The translations under genes were made by a program, and so were the position numbers. DNA of 64,000 nt from Thiofaba sp039822285 (GTDB lineage Bacteria; Pseudomonadota; Gammaproteobacteria; Halothiobacillales; Halothiobacillaceae). Positions within the stretch are counted from its first letter, which is position 1, and every line of letters starts with the position of its first letter. The stretch spans positions 414,452 through 478,451 of the forward strand of contig NZ_JBAJEY010000002.1 of the NCBI RefSeq assembly GCF_039822285.1, read 5' to 3'. This document shows, piece after piece, positions 1 through 8,783 of this stretch. Below the pieces are notes generated by a model that worked only from the letters and a program-made list of their open reading frames with translations, ran no database searches and was not told the DNA's origin.

Positions 1-58
1 TGCGGGCGGGATGGGCTACAACAAGGAGGGAAGCCCCTCCAGGCAGGGAGAGTCCTCC

Positions 59-1273
59 ATGAACGCTTCCGTCATCCTGCGGCCCCTCGTGTGCTGCCTG
101 GCCTGCGCGGCCATGGTGGCCTGTAGCGCGGACCCGGAGGGGCGTGCGAAGGGGCTCTCGGGCCAGGTGCCTGCCGGCTGTGCGGAAGGTGGGGCAGTGT
201 CGTCTGTCAGGCTCGAAAGGGTGTTCGCGGCCATCCCCCTCGACGAGCCTCTGGCCATGCTGCAGGCGCCAGGTGATGCCGGCCACTGGTACGTGGTGGA
301 GAAGGCAGGCCGGGTACTGCGGATCGACAACCGCCCCGATGCGGCGGCAAGCGAGGTGTTCGCGGACATCCGCCCGCGCGTGCAGGCCCGCTACAGCGAG
401 TCGGGCCTGCTTGGCATGGCCTTCCATCCGGATTTCGCCCACAACGGACAGGTCTTCCTCTCCTACACCACTCACGGTACGCCACTCGTGTCGCGCGTCT
501 CGCGCTTCCTCAGCCGCGACGGCGGACGGACGCTGGATGCAGGCACCGAGACCGTCCTGCTCGAGGTCCAGCAGCCCTACGCCAACCACAACGGTGGGCA
601 GATCGCCTTCGGTCCGGACGGCTTCCTCTACATCGGTCTAGGCGACGGCGGCGCGGCGAGCGACCCACGGGGCCACGGCCAGAACGTCGGCACCTTGCTC
701 GGTGCCATGCTGCGCATCGACGTGGACAAGGGGGCGCCCTATGCCATCCCGCCCGACAACCCCTTCGCCGAGGCCAGTGCAGAGGGCGGCGGGCGGCCGG
801 AGATCTACGCCTGGGGCCTGCGCAACCCCTGGCGCTGGAGTTTCGACCGCGTCAGCGGCGAGCTGTGGGCGGGCGACGTGGGGCAGGACGCGTGGGAGGA
901 GATCGACAAGATCGTCCGCGGCGGCAACTACGGCTGGGCCATCCGTGAGGGGGCGCACTGTTACGGCACCGAGCGCTGCCGCACCAAGGGGCTGATCGAT
1001 CCGGTCGCAGAGTACGGCCACGGTGAGGGCTGCTCCGTCACCGGCGGCTATGTTTACCGCGGCAAGGCCATTCCCGCCCTCCAGGGGGCCTACCTCTACG
1101 GCGACTTCTGCAGCGGCCGCATCTGGGCCCTCTGCCAGGGCAAGGGCTTGCCCCGGTTGCTGATGAACAGCGGTCTGAATATCTCATCCTTTGCCGAGGG
1201 GATGGATGGCGAGCTGTACGTGCTGCATTTCAGCAGCCAAGGGGCGATCTACCGGCTGGTCACCGCCCCCTGA
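59..1273 (+). CDS. PQQ-type glucose/sorbosone dehydrogenase family lipoprotein
   Basis: Probably an exported beta-propeller of the glucose/sorbosone dehydrogenase family, which oxidise sugars or related aldoses with PQQ; the substrate is unknown. The N-terminus has a hydrophobic stretch ending MVAC, a plausible lipobox, so the protein is probably a lipoprotein. Family motifs include NHNGGQIAFGPDGFLYIGLG in the first half and GLRNPWRWSFD followed by LWAGDVGQDAWEEID. The length of about 404 residues is normal. I chose the ATG at 59 because it opens directly into the signal sequence and has GGGAG just upstream; an in-frame ATG at 11 would add 16 polar residues. The gene converges on the PerM-like gene with 16 bp between stops. 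Confidence 0.8.
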   Translation: MNASVILRPLVCCLACAAMVACSADPEGRAKGLSGQVPAGCAEGGAVSSVRLERVFAAIPLDEPLAMLQAPGDAGHWYVVEKAGRVLRIDNRPDAAASEVFADIRPRVQARYSESGLLGMAFHPDFAHNGQVFLSYTTHGTPLVSRVSRFLSRDGGRTLDAGTETVLLEVQQPYANHNGGQIAFGPDGFLYIGLGDGGAASDPRGHGQNVGTLLGAMLRIDVDKGAPYAIPPDNPFAEASAEGGGRPEIYAWGLRNPWRWSFDRVSGELWAGDVGQDAWEEIDKIVRGGNYGWAIREGAHCYGTERCRTKGLIDPVAEYGHGEGCSVTGGYVYRGKAIPALQGAYLYGDFCSGRIWALCQGKGLPRLLMNSGLNISSFAEGMDGELYVLHFSSQGAIYRLVTAP

Positions 1274-1289
1274 TGGGGGCGCGCCGAGC

Positions 1290-2336
1290 TCAAACCCAAC
1301 CCCGCTTCTTCAGCCCATCCTTGATGTAGGCATACAGGATCGGGCTTATCACCAGCCCTGGGATGCCTGCGATGCGCTCCATGGCCAGCATGGCGATGAG
1401 GATCTCCCAGGCTCGGGCGCGGATGTGGCCACCGACGATGCGGGCGTTGAGGAAGTATTCGACCTTGTGCACGATCACGAGGAAGGCCAGCGAGCTGGCG
1501 GCCACCATCACCGAGTGAGAGAGGCTGATGATGGTGATGACGGTGTTGCTGACCAGGTTGCCGACGATGGGAATGAAGCCCATGACGAAGGTGACCAGCA
1601 CCATGGTCTTGACCAGTGGCAGGTGAACACCTGCCAGGGGCAGGGCGACCAGCAGGTAGAGGCCGGTGAGGGTGGTATTGACCGTGGTGATCCAGGCCTG
1701 GGCGGTGATGATGCGGCGAAAGGCGAGGCTGAAGGCGCTGACTTCCTGCAAGAGCGCCCGTGCCAGTGGGCGCAAGGCTTGAGGGTCCGTGGCTTCGGTG
1801 TGGAGGGAGATCATTGCGCCGATGATGAGACCGATGAGGATGTGCACCAGGCCATAACCCAGGGCGCCGCCGGCGGAGCCCACCTCGGCGGCATGGCTGC
1901 GTAGCCAATCGACGGCATGCTGTTTGAGCGCCTCCGTATCCGGCGGCAGCCATGGTTCGGCCCAGGCGGGCAGGGCCGCCTTGGTGTCGTCGAGGATGCG
2001 GGCCATTTGCTTCATCAGCCCCTCCACGCCTTCCTGGCCCGTGCCATGCATGAGTTTGAGCAGGGCGAGGGCCCCCAGAGTGAGCAGGGTCAGCACGACG
2101 GCGGAGACGAGCAGGATGGCCACCACCCGCGCAAGATGCGAGGAGAAGGTGGGGCTGATCAGCCGTTTGGCAATGGCATGCACCAGCTGGTGCATGAGCA
2201 GGCCCGCGAGCAGGGCGGGCAGCAGGTGCTGCTTCACTGCAAAGAACACCGCGGCCACCGCCAGAGCGAAGGCCAGCCAGTGCATCCAGGTGGGCGCAGT
2301 GGTCGAGGGCGGGAGGGTCGTGGGGAGACTGGGCAT
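1290..2336 (-). CDS. AI-2E/PerM family transporter
   Basis: Multi-pass inner-membrane protein of the AI-2E exporter / PerM (YhhT) family, about 348 residues, the usual length. Hydrophobic segments lie near the N-terminus (after MHWLAFALAVAAVFFAV) and in several blocks to the C-terminus, where the family-typical segment with GFIPIVGNLVSNTVITIISL is followed by ARAWEILIAMLAMERIAGIPGLVISP. Some family members export small signals or ions; the substrate cannot be read here. The frame is open further upstream, but those residues translate a GC-rich intergenic repeat (PLRGEGLGERG), so I start at the ATG at 2336. It is last in the minus-strand carbohydrate operon, about 110 bp after the GH94 gene. 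Confidence 0.8.
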   Translation of the reverse strand: MPSLPTTLPPSTTAPTWMHWLAFALAVAAVFFAVKQHLLPALLAGLLMHQLVHAIAKRLISPTFSSHLARVVAILLVSAVVLTLLTLGALALLKLMHGTGQEGVEGLMKQMARILDDTKAALPAWAEPWLPPDTEALKQHAVDWLRSHAAEVGSAGGALGYGLVHILIGLIIGAMISLHTEATDPQALRPLARALLQEVSAFSLAFRRIITAQAWITTVNTTLTGLYLLVALPLAGVHLPLVKTMVLVTFVMGFIPIVGNLVSNTVITIISLSHSVMVAASSLAFLVIVHKVEYFLNARIVGGHIRARAWEILIAMLAMERIAGIPGLVISPILYAYIKDGLKKRGWV

Positions 2337-2362
2337 GTTCAGGTTCGAGAGCTGCTGTGGTC

Positions 2363-2405
2363 TTCCCCTCTCCCCCAGCCCCTCCCCCCTGAGGGGGGAG
2401 GGGAG
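2363..2405. repeat. GC-rich dyad repeat, copy 1
   Basis: A C-rich run interrupted by CAG and followed by an inverted G-rich arm, of the form CCCCTCTCCCCCAGCCCCT...GGGGGGAGGGG. It lies between the GH94 gene and the PerM-like gene. The same unit recurs near 9.74, 34.91-35.01 and 36.99 kb, and inside two coding sequences. Confidence 0.75.
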
Positions 2406-2450
2406 TACGACGGACGAAGGGGCCAAGTCATAGGCGTGGGCTTGGTCCGC

Positions 2451-5400
2451 TTAGGCATGGCCAAGCATGACCGCGGCGGTGAGCATCCAGCCCGCCGAGC
2501 CGGTGTACCAGGTCCAGCCGCCGCGGCCGTTGTGCGGGGCCACGCCGTACACGTCGGCGGCGATCACGTAGGGTTCGGTCATGTAACGCTCGGCTCCCGT
2601 GGGGGTGGCCGTGTGGCGGATGGGGCTGAGCATCGTCAGCAGGTCCAGCGCCTTGTCCGGGTGGCCGGCCTGGGCAAAGGCCATCACCGCCCACAGGGCG
2701 GCGTGGGTGTACTGCCCGCCGTTCTCGCGTACGCCGGCGACGTAGCCCTTGATGTAGCCGGGGTCGTGCGGCGTCTTGTCGAAGGCGGGGGTGAGCAGGC
2801 GGATGATGCCGACCTCGCGGTCGATGAGGTGCTGTTCCATGGCGCGAATGACTCGTTCGAAGCGCGGTGTGTCACCCTCACCCCCATCCCTTGATCCCTC
2901 CTCTCCGTCCCTTCCGGCCTCCCTGCCGGAAGCCCCTTCGGGGTTCGGCCGTCGAGAGCTCCCCTCAAGGGAGAGGGGGGCAAAAGCTACGCCGCTGAGG
3001 ATGGCCCAGGCCTGGGCGAGGGTGTCGATCTGGCACTCATCGGAGGCTTTGGAGCCGAGCACGGCGCCGTTGTCGTACCAGGCGCGGCGGTACCATTCGC
3101 CATCCCAGCCTTCCGTGTTCAGCGCCTCCAGCAGTTTGGCGCGATGGGCGCGGTATTTTTCCGCCCGGGCCAGGTCGCGGCGCGCCTCGCACAGGGGGAT
3201 GAAGTCGCCGAGGATGGCGTAGAGGAACATGCCCACCCACACGCTCTCGCCCTTGCCGAGCCGTCCGACGCGGTTCATGCCGTCGTTCCAGTCGCCGGTG
3301 CCCATCAGGGGCAGCCCGTGGACGCCGACCTTGAGCGAACGGTCGAGGGCGCGGCAGCAGTGCTCGTACACATCACCCTGCGTGCCTGAGTCCTCCGGCA
3401 CCATGAAGCGTTCATCCTCCCCTTCCTCCAAAAGCGGGCCGGTCAGATACCGTGCCGGCTCGTCGAGGATGGCCCTCTCCCCGGTGTGCTGGATGTATTT
3501 GGCGGTGGCGTAGGGCAGCCAGAGCAGATCATCCGAGAAGCGGGTGCGGATGCCGCGGCTGGTGCCATCCGGGAAGGGGTGCCACCAGTGCAGCACATCG
3601 CCCTCGACGAACTGGTTGGCGGCGTTGAGCAGGATCTGGCGGCGGGTGATCCCGGCATCGTGACGGATCAGGTTGAGCGCGTCCTGCAACTGGTCGCGGA
3701 AGCCAAACGCCCCGCCGGACTGGTAGTAGGCCGTGCGAGCCCAGATCCGGCAGACCAGGGTCTGGTAGGGCAGCCAGTGATTGACCAGGATGTCCACCTC
3801 CGGCTTGCCGGTGTGGACGCGGGCCTTGGCGGTGAAGTCCTTCCAGAAGGCCTGGACCTCGGCCAGAAGCTGCTCGATGGCTCCGGGCTGGCGCAGCCGG
3901 CGCAAAAGCCCCGAGAGCCCTGCGGCATCGCGCGTCTCGCCAAGGACGAAGGTCAGGGTGCGTTCATCGCCCGGCGCCAGGGTGAGGCAGGCCTGCAGGG
4001 CGGCGCAGTCCAGCCCCTTGCCGGTGCGTCCATCGAGGGTCAGCGCGGTTTCCACGGCCAGCGGGCGGGCGGGGCTGCGGCCCTGGCCGATGACGTGACT
4101 GCGGTCGGCGCTGTAGTGCACGGCATCGGCGGGGGCGAGCAGCGCGGCATAGGCCACGCCTTCGGCGAAGGCCCCGGCGCTCGGGTTGCGGGCGATCAGG
4201 GCGTGCGCGTCGAGATCCCAGGCGGTTTCGAGGTGCTGGGCGGTACCCTTCGGGTCCACGCCGAGCACCAGCCGGTGGTAGTTGAACACCGACAGCTGGC
4301 GCGTGCGGTCGGAGAGGTTACGAAGCTTGATGCTGACGATCCGGCAGGTCTCATGCAGGGGCACGAACACGGTGGTGTGCTGCTCCAGCTCCTGGCTGGT
4401 GTGAGCAAAGCGGGTGTAACCGAGGCCGTGGCGCACCTCGTAATCCCCCGCGCCGGGCACCGGGCCGGGGGTAGGCGACCAGTACAGCCCGGCGTCTTCG
4501 TCGCGCAGGTAGAAGGCCTCCCCGTGCGGGTCGATGACCGGGTCGTTGAACCAGGGGGTCAGGCGGTGCTCGCGGCTGTTCTGGGCGAAACTGTGGATGG
4601 CGCCGCTCTCGCTGACGATGCAGCCGGCGTTGTGGGCGTTGGCGAGTACATTGGACCAGGGCAGCGGGGGGCGTTTGAGAGTGCCATCAGCCTCACGCGG
4701 CAGGCGGATGACGTACTCGGAGCCGTCGGCGTTGAAGCCACCGTAGCCGTTTTCGAACTGCAACAGCTCGGCGCTGTGGTGCGGGGGCAAGGTGCAGGCG
4801 CCCTCCTGGGAGGCCGGGCGGGCCAGAGAAGGCAAGACGGGGGTGCGGTTCAGCGCCACATCGGCGAGCAGGCTGGCGCCCACGGGGGCTTCGAGGAGGG
4901 CGAGCGCGGCCTCGCGCGTATCCGCCACGCCGAGCACGAACAGGGCCTGGCCCTCCTGCCCCGGGGCGAGCTCAAGCACGGTGCGCAGGGCCAGGCAGGG
5001 GTCGAGGACATTGCCTGCGGTGCCCGAGAGGGCTTGAGCCAGCATCGCCTGCGGTGCAGCCAGCGTCCGGCCGCGGCCGATAAAGCGCATGCGGTCGGTC
5101 TCGAACTCGGTGGCCTGCGCCCCAAGCAGGCCATGCACCAGCCAGGGGAAGCGCTCATCCGCGCCGCGCGGGCGGCGGCGGGCCAAGAGCGCCCCGTGCG
5201 CCATGACCGCCTCGGTCTGCACGAACAGCTTGGCGAAGGCCGGGTGGCCGGCATCGGCCGCGGGATGGTGGATTACCGGTTCGAGGTAGGAGGTCAGCTC
5301 GATCCGGCGCGCGCGATCCCCGAGGTTCTTCAGGCTGACCCGACGCAGTTCGCGGTCGCCGTCCACCCACACGGTCATGCGCGCCTCGAGGCCGTGGCTG

Positions 5401-5663
5401 CGCTTGGCAAAGCAGGCGAAGCCGTCCGCAAAGGCATGGCCGGCCTCCACGCCCTCCCCATCCGGCACCGGCTGGCGGCCGATCGACCAGAAGGCCCCAC
5501 TCTCCGCATCGCGCAGGTAGATGAAGAAGCCGAGGTCATCCTCGAGCGTATCGCCATGCCAGCGGTTGAGCTGCAGCTCGCCGCGCCGTGCCTCGCCCGC
5601 GCCCGAGGGCGTCAACAGCAGGCGGTAGGTGTCGCTGGCTAGGGTGTGGGGGGCAGACATCAT
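2451..5663 (-). CDS. GH94 family phosphorylase, 1,2-beta-oligoglucan phosphorylase-like
   Basis: Large cytoplasmic GH94 enzyme of 1070 residues. Both halves resemble the phosphorylase part of cyclic beta-1,2-glucan synthase (NdvB): an N-terminal module (LEDDLGFFIYLRD, RRVSLKNLGDRARRIELTSY, HPAFAKLFVQTE) and a catalytic six-hairpin barrel (FGFRDQLQD, HWWHPFPDG, GTGDWNDGM with the presumed catalytic Asp near residue 791, then DPGYIKGYVAGVRENGGQYT and GGWTWYTGSAGWM). No glycosyltransferase module is present. That architecture and length match standalone 1,2-beta-oligoglucan phosphorylases, so phosphorolysis of beta-1,2-linked oligosaccharides is inferred; cellobiose-type activity remains possible. 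Residues about 893-927 are an in-frame repeat insertion. ATGATG at the start overlaps the stop of the preceding gene, suggesting translational coupling. Confidence 0.8.
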   Translation of the reverse strand: MMSAPHTLASDTYRLLLTPSGAGEARRGELQLNRWHGDTLEDDLGFFIYLRDAESGAFWSIGRQPVPDGEGVEAGHAFADGFACFAKRSHGLEARMTVWVDGDRELRRVSLKNLGDRARRIELTSYLEPVIHHPAADAGHPAFAKLFVQTEAVMAHGALLARRRPRGADERFPWLVHGLLGAQATEFETDRMRFIGRGRTLAAPQAMLAQALSGTAGNVLDPCLALRTVLELAPGQEGQALFVLGVADTREAALALLEAPVGASLLADVALNRTPVLPSLARPASQEGACTLPPHHSAELLQFENGYGGFNADGSEYVIRLPREADGTLKRPPLPWSNVLANAHNAGCIVSESGAIHSFAQNSREHRLTPWFNDPVIDPHGEAFYLRDEDAGLYWSPTPGPVPGAGDYEVRHGLGYTRFAHTSQELEQHTTVFVPLHETCRIVSIKLRNLSDRTRQLSVFNYHRLVLGVDPKGTAQHLETAWDLDAHALIARNPSAGAFAEGVAYAALLAPADAVHYSADRSHVIGQGRSPARPLAVETALTLDGRTGKGLDCAALQACLTLAPGDERTLTFVLGETRDAAGLSGLLRRLRQPGAIEQLLAEVQAFWKDFTAKARVHTGKPEVDILVNHWLPYQTLVCRIWARTAYYQSGGAFGFRDQLQDALNLIRHDAGITRRQILLNAANQFVEGDVLHWWHPFPDGTSRGIRTRFSDDLLWLPYATAKYIQHTGERAILDEPARYLTGPLLEEGEDERFMVPEDSGTQGDVYEHCCRALDRSLKVGVHGLPLMGTGDWNDGMNRVGRLGKGESVWVGMFLYAILGDFIPLCEARRDLARAEKYRAHRAKLLEALNTEGWDGEWYRRAWYDNGAVLGSKASDECQIDTLAQAWAILSGVAFAPLSLEGSSRRPNPEGASGREAGRDGEEGSRDGGEGDTPRFERVIRAMEQHLIDREVGIIRLLTPAFDKTPHDPGYIKGYVAGVRENGGQYTHAALWAVMAFAQAGHPDKALDLLTMLSPIRHTATPTGAERYMTEPYVIAADVYGVAPHNGRGGWTWYTGSAGWMLTAAVMLGHA
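2868..2990. repeat. GC-rich repeat element inserted in frame in the GH94 gene
   Basis: About 120 bp with the same C-run/G-run dyad character as the intergenic repeats, plus internal inverted arms (CTTCCGGCCTCCCTGCCGGAAG). It is translated in frame as a Ser/Gly/Glu/Arg-rich linker (SLEGSSRRPNPEGASGREAG and onward) between strongly conserved catalytic-domain segments. The family has no such low-complexity stretch here as far as I know. Confidence 0.65.
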
Positions 5664-7957
5664 GGGGACCTCGGGACGGACGGGGATGGGGGCGCGTGCC
5701 GGATGAGCACCACGGCCGGAACAGCGCTTAGCTTAATCGCTGGGCCCGCCGGCCGGAATGGCTGGCCGTCCACGCTGAACACCCGGTCGGCCAGGGCGGG
5801 CAACTCCAGCACCACCCCGCCGGCCGGCGTGCGTAGCGTACCGCCGAGGCGGAGGCGCAGGGTCCCGGCCTCGGGGTGGTCGATGTCCAGGTCGAGCCGA
5901 CCGAAGGGGGTGGACAGTTCATGGACGCGCAGACCCTCGGGGGCGTCGAGCCAGGCGGCGGGCAGGCCGGCACCGATGACCAGCGCCTGGTCGGCCTCGC
6001 GGACGTGGGCGATCAGGCTCAGCACGGCGCGGATGAACTCGCCGGCCACCCAGCCATGCGGCATGTCGCCGATGTAGTCCGGCCGGCGCGGATCGGCCCA
6101 GACCACCTCCGGCCAGGCGTTCCAGCCGCGGGGGCGGCGGTCGGCCAGCAGCAGCCGTAGCAACGTCCAGGCCTCCTCGCGCCGCCCGATCCGGGCCAGG
6201 GCCTCGACGTTGCGCCACTCGTAGGGGGTGTAGCCGGGCCAACGGGGGGAGCCCGCGGCGCGCTCGCGCACCATGGCAAGGTACGCATCGAAGGTCAGGC
6301 GCAGGGCCTCCTGCGGCAGCAGGCCGTCCTCCTGGGTGGGGCTGAGGACGATGGCGGTGGAGGTCGGGTCGAAGTCGCCCAGGTCCGCCGAGGCGGGGAG
6401 GGTGGTCAGGCCCTTGTCCTGCATGGTCTGGCGGATGGAGGCCACCACGTCCTCGCGCATGGCCGCGTGCGCGCGCCGGTAGCGTTCGGCGGCGGCGTCA
6501 TCGCCCAGGCGCTCCGCCAGCCAGGCGGCATCCTTCAGGCCGCGCAGGGCAAAGAAGTCGTCCCAGTAGGAGTGCACCGGGTTCTGCAAATAGCCTTCGT
6601 GGCTGGCGGAATCAGGCAGCAGGCCGCGGAAGCGGCGTCGCTCCGGGGCCTCGAAGGCCGGGCCCAGGCGCTCGGCGCGCAGGGCCAGGAGGTGCCCGGC
6701 GGCGCGCTGTGCGGCCGGCCACAGCGCGCGGGCGAGGGCGAGGTCCTCGGTATGGCGCACGGTCTCGGCCAGCAGAAAGATGAACTCGCCATGGCTGTCG
6801 TGCTCGACCGTGGGGTCGGGACCAAGGGCGTCGATGCAGCAGGGGATGCCGCCCTCCTCCTGCTGGAATCCTGTGTACCAGCGCACGAAGTCGCGGGCCC
6901 GCTCCGCATGGCCGAGTTGCAGCAGGGCATGGGCCATCAGCGCGCCGTCGCGGATCCAGGCCCGGGCATAGCCGCGCGAGCCGGGGCGGATCAGCGGGCG
7001 GGGCGAGTGGATCAGCAGGTAGGCGAGACTGGTGCGCAAGGCGGCGGCGAGGTCCTCGCCCTCCGCGGTCGGCAGGTGCAGCATCACGCGCCCGGTCTGT
7101 TCGCGCCAGAGCATGCGCTGTTCAAGGCGCAGGCGCTCGAACAGCGCGGCGGGGGCCGCGCGCAGGGCGGCAGGTGCCGGGGCCCCCTCGAAGGGGAAGG
7201 CCAGGATCGTCTCGCGCACCTCGCCCGGGGCGAGGACAAGGGGCCAGCGCCAGGCGCCGGCCACCCCTGGCCCCGCATCCGGGCTGAAGCCCCCCGGCGG
7301 GGTGAGGGCGAGGATGCGCCGCTCGTCGTTGATCAGGAGGGCGTCCTCTGTGTGGACGAGGCGGTGGATGGGAGCGGCCCCACCGTTCACCGCCAGCCGC
7401 AGCCAGGGGGGATAGACCTGCAGCGGACGCAGGGCCAGTTCCAGGGTGGCGGCGTGGGGTTCCGTCCCCAGGTTGCGCAGGCGGTAGCGTGCCAGCAGCA
7501 GGGGGCAGCCGCCGACCTCGCCCGCCACGGCGTCGATGTCGAGCCGCATCTCGTCGATGCGCCAGGTCACGCTCGGCAGGGGGAGATCGCCTTCGAGGAG
7601 CTGCTGCGTGGTACGCACGTCCGCCCAACCGATCCGCCGTCCATCGAGGTGGAGGAAGGGTTCGATCGACGGGCCGCCGGGCCAGGGCTCCAGCAGGCCG
7701 TCCTCGCTCAGCAGGGCGGCGTGGGGGCTGTCCGGTGCGCCGATCACCGTCCAGTAGGCCTGCTCGCCATGAAAGGCGCGGGGAAAGCTGCCGCGCGGCA
7801 GGCTGGCGGCCTGCTCCAGCAGGGTCTGGGTCAGGGCGGGCTGGTCGGGGGATTGCGCAAACACAGGCTGCATGGGCGCTCCCATCAGGCCAAGGGCCAG
7901 GAGTAACCGGGCGGTGCAGTGCAGGGATCGGTCCATGGCCTGCGTCGGGTCGTCCAT
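5660..7957 (-). CDS. Exported six-hairpin glycosidase-like protein
   Basis: About 765 residues. A signal peptide is visible after MDRSLHCTARLLLALGLMGA, ending near VFAQS, so the protein is exported, probably to the periplasm. The N-terminal half looks like an all-beta domain; the C-terminal half has the pattern of (alpha/alpha)6 glycosidases, with SRGYARAWIRDGALMAHAL, RWYTGFQQEEGGIPCCID, EHDSHGEFIFLLAETV and RWPGYTPYEWRNVEALARIG. I cannot assign a GH family. Its place between ABC permease genes and a GH94 phosphorylase suggests that it trims a polysaccharide outside the cytoplasm. The stop overlaps the GH94 start. An ATG at 7936, seven codons in, is an alternative start closer to the signal peptide. 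Confidence 0.6.
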   Translation of the reverse strand: MDDPTQAMDRSLHCTARLLLALGLMGAPMQPVFAQSPDQPALTQTLLEQAASLPRGSFPRAFHGEQAYWTVIGAPDSPHAALLSEDGLLEPWPGGPSIEPFLHLDGRRIGWADVRTTQQLLEGDLPLPSVTWRIDEMRLDIDAVAGEVGGCPLLLARYRLRNLGTEPHAATLELALRPLQVYPPWLRLAVNGGAAPIHRLVHTEDALLINDERRILALTPPGGFSPDAGPGVAGAWRWPLVLAPGEVRETILAFPFEGAPAPAALRAAPAALFERLRLEQRMLWREQTGRVMLHLPTAEGEDLAAALRTSLAYLLIHSPRPLIRPGSRGYARAWIRDGALMAHALLQLGHAERARDFVRWYTGFQQEEGGIPCCIDALGPDPTVEHDSHGEFIFLLAETVRHTEDLALARALWPAAQRAAGHLLALRAERLGPAFEAPERRRFRGLLPDSASHEGYLQNPVHSYWDDFFALRGLKDAAWLAERLGDDAAAERYRRAHAAMREDVVASIRQTMQDKGLTTLPASADLGDFDPTSTAIVLSPTQEDGLLPQEALRLTFDAYLAMVRERAAGSPRWPGYTPYEWRNVEALARIGRREEAWTLLRLLLADRRPRGWNAWPEVVWADPRRPDYIGDMPHGWVAGEFIRAVLSLIAHVREADQALVIGAGLPAAWLDAPEGLRVHELSTPFGRLDLDIDHPEAGTLRLRLGGTLRTPAGGVVLELPALADRVFSVDGQPFRPAGPAIKLSAVPAVVLIRHAPPSPSVPRSP

Positions 7958-7973
7958 GGGGCCGGTCAGGGCC

Positions 7974-8783
7974 TCAGCCTTTCAGGCTGCCCTGGGCAAG
8001 GCCTGCGATGTACTGCCGCTGCAGGAGCACAAACACGATCAGCACCGGCAGCACGGTCAGGGTGGAGGCCGCCATCATCAGCTCGGTGTCCTGCACATGC
8101 TCGCCAGCGAGGTTGGCCAGCGCCACCGGCAGGGTGTGCAGCTCGGCATCGGAGAGCACGATCAGGGGCCACATGAAGTCGTTCCAGCTGCCCATGAAGG
8201 TGAACAGGGCCAGGGTGGCGAGGATGGGCCTCAGCTGCGGCAGCACCACCGACCAGAACAGGCGGAACTCCCCGGCGCCGTCCAGCCGTGCGGCGTCCAG
8301 CATGGCCTCCGGGATGTTCTGCGCGTACTGGCGCACCAGGAAGATGCCGAAGATGCTGGCGAGCATGGGCACCAGTACCCCGGCGTAGGTGTTGATCAGG
8401 CCCATCTGCTTGAGCATGAGAAACAACGGCAGCATGGCCACCTGGGCCGGGATGACCATGGCGGCGAGGAGCAGGCGGAACAGCCGCTCCCGCCCGGCGA
8501 AGCGCAGCTTGGCAAAGGCATAGCCCGCCATGGCGTTGAGCAGGGTGGCGATGCTGGTGGCCAGGAGGGCGATCAGGGCACTGTTGAGCGCATAGCGGCC
8601 CATGTCCAGCCGGGTGAACAGGTCGCGGTAATGCTCCAGCGTTGGGCTGCTGGGCCACAGGCGCGGCGGAATGGCGCTGGCCTCTCCGGTAGGCATGAAG
8701 GAGGCCGCCAGCATCCACGCAAAGGGGGAGAGGGTGAGCAGGGCCAGGGCGATGAGCAGCAGGTGGAGCAGCAGGCGTTTCAC
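7974..8783 (-). CDS. Carbohydrate ABC transporter permease, MalG type
   Basis: Inner-membrane permease of a CUT1-type sugar importer, 269 residues. It shows the N-terminal hydrophobic helix, the family start pattern SPFAWMLAASFMPTGEA, and the cytoplasmic EAA loop (EAMLDAARLDGAGEFRLFWSVVLPQLRPIL) that contacts the ATPase. The start is a GTG that overlaps the stop of the MalF-like gene (GTGA), so the pair is translationally coupled. No ATPase gene is nearby, so a shared MsmK/MalK-type ATPase elsewhere would be needed. Confidence 0.9.
   Translation of the reverse strand: MKRLLLHLLLIALALLTLSPFAWMLAASFMPTGEASAIPPRLWPSSPTLEHYRDLFTRLDMGRYALNSALIALLATSIATLLNAMAGYAFAKLRFAGRERLFRLLLAAMVIPAQVAMLPLFLMLKQMGLINTYAGVLVPMLASIFGIFLVRQYAQNIPEAMLDAARLDGAGEFRLFWSVVLPQLRPILATLALFTFMGSWNDFMWPLIVLSDAELHTLPVALANLAGEHVQDTELMMAASTLTVLPVLIVFVLLQRQYIAGLAQGSLKG

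Noticed and set aside
1191..1904. Open frame overlapping the end of the dehydrogenase gene and the PerM-like gene
   Set aside because: Asp/Gly/His-rich shadow antisense to membrane-protein codons; no start signal.
3486..5642. A 718-codon open frame antisense to the GH94 gene
   Set aside because: Low-complexity Gly/Ala/Gln/Arg composition and no motif; the minus strand carries a complete phosphorylase.
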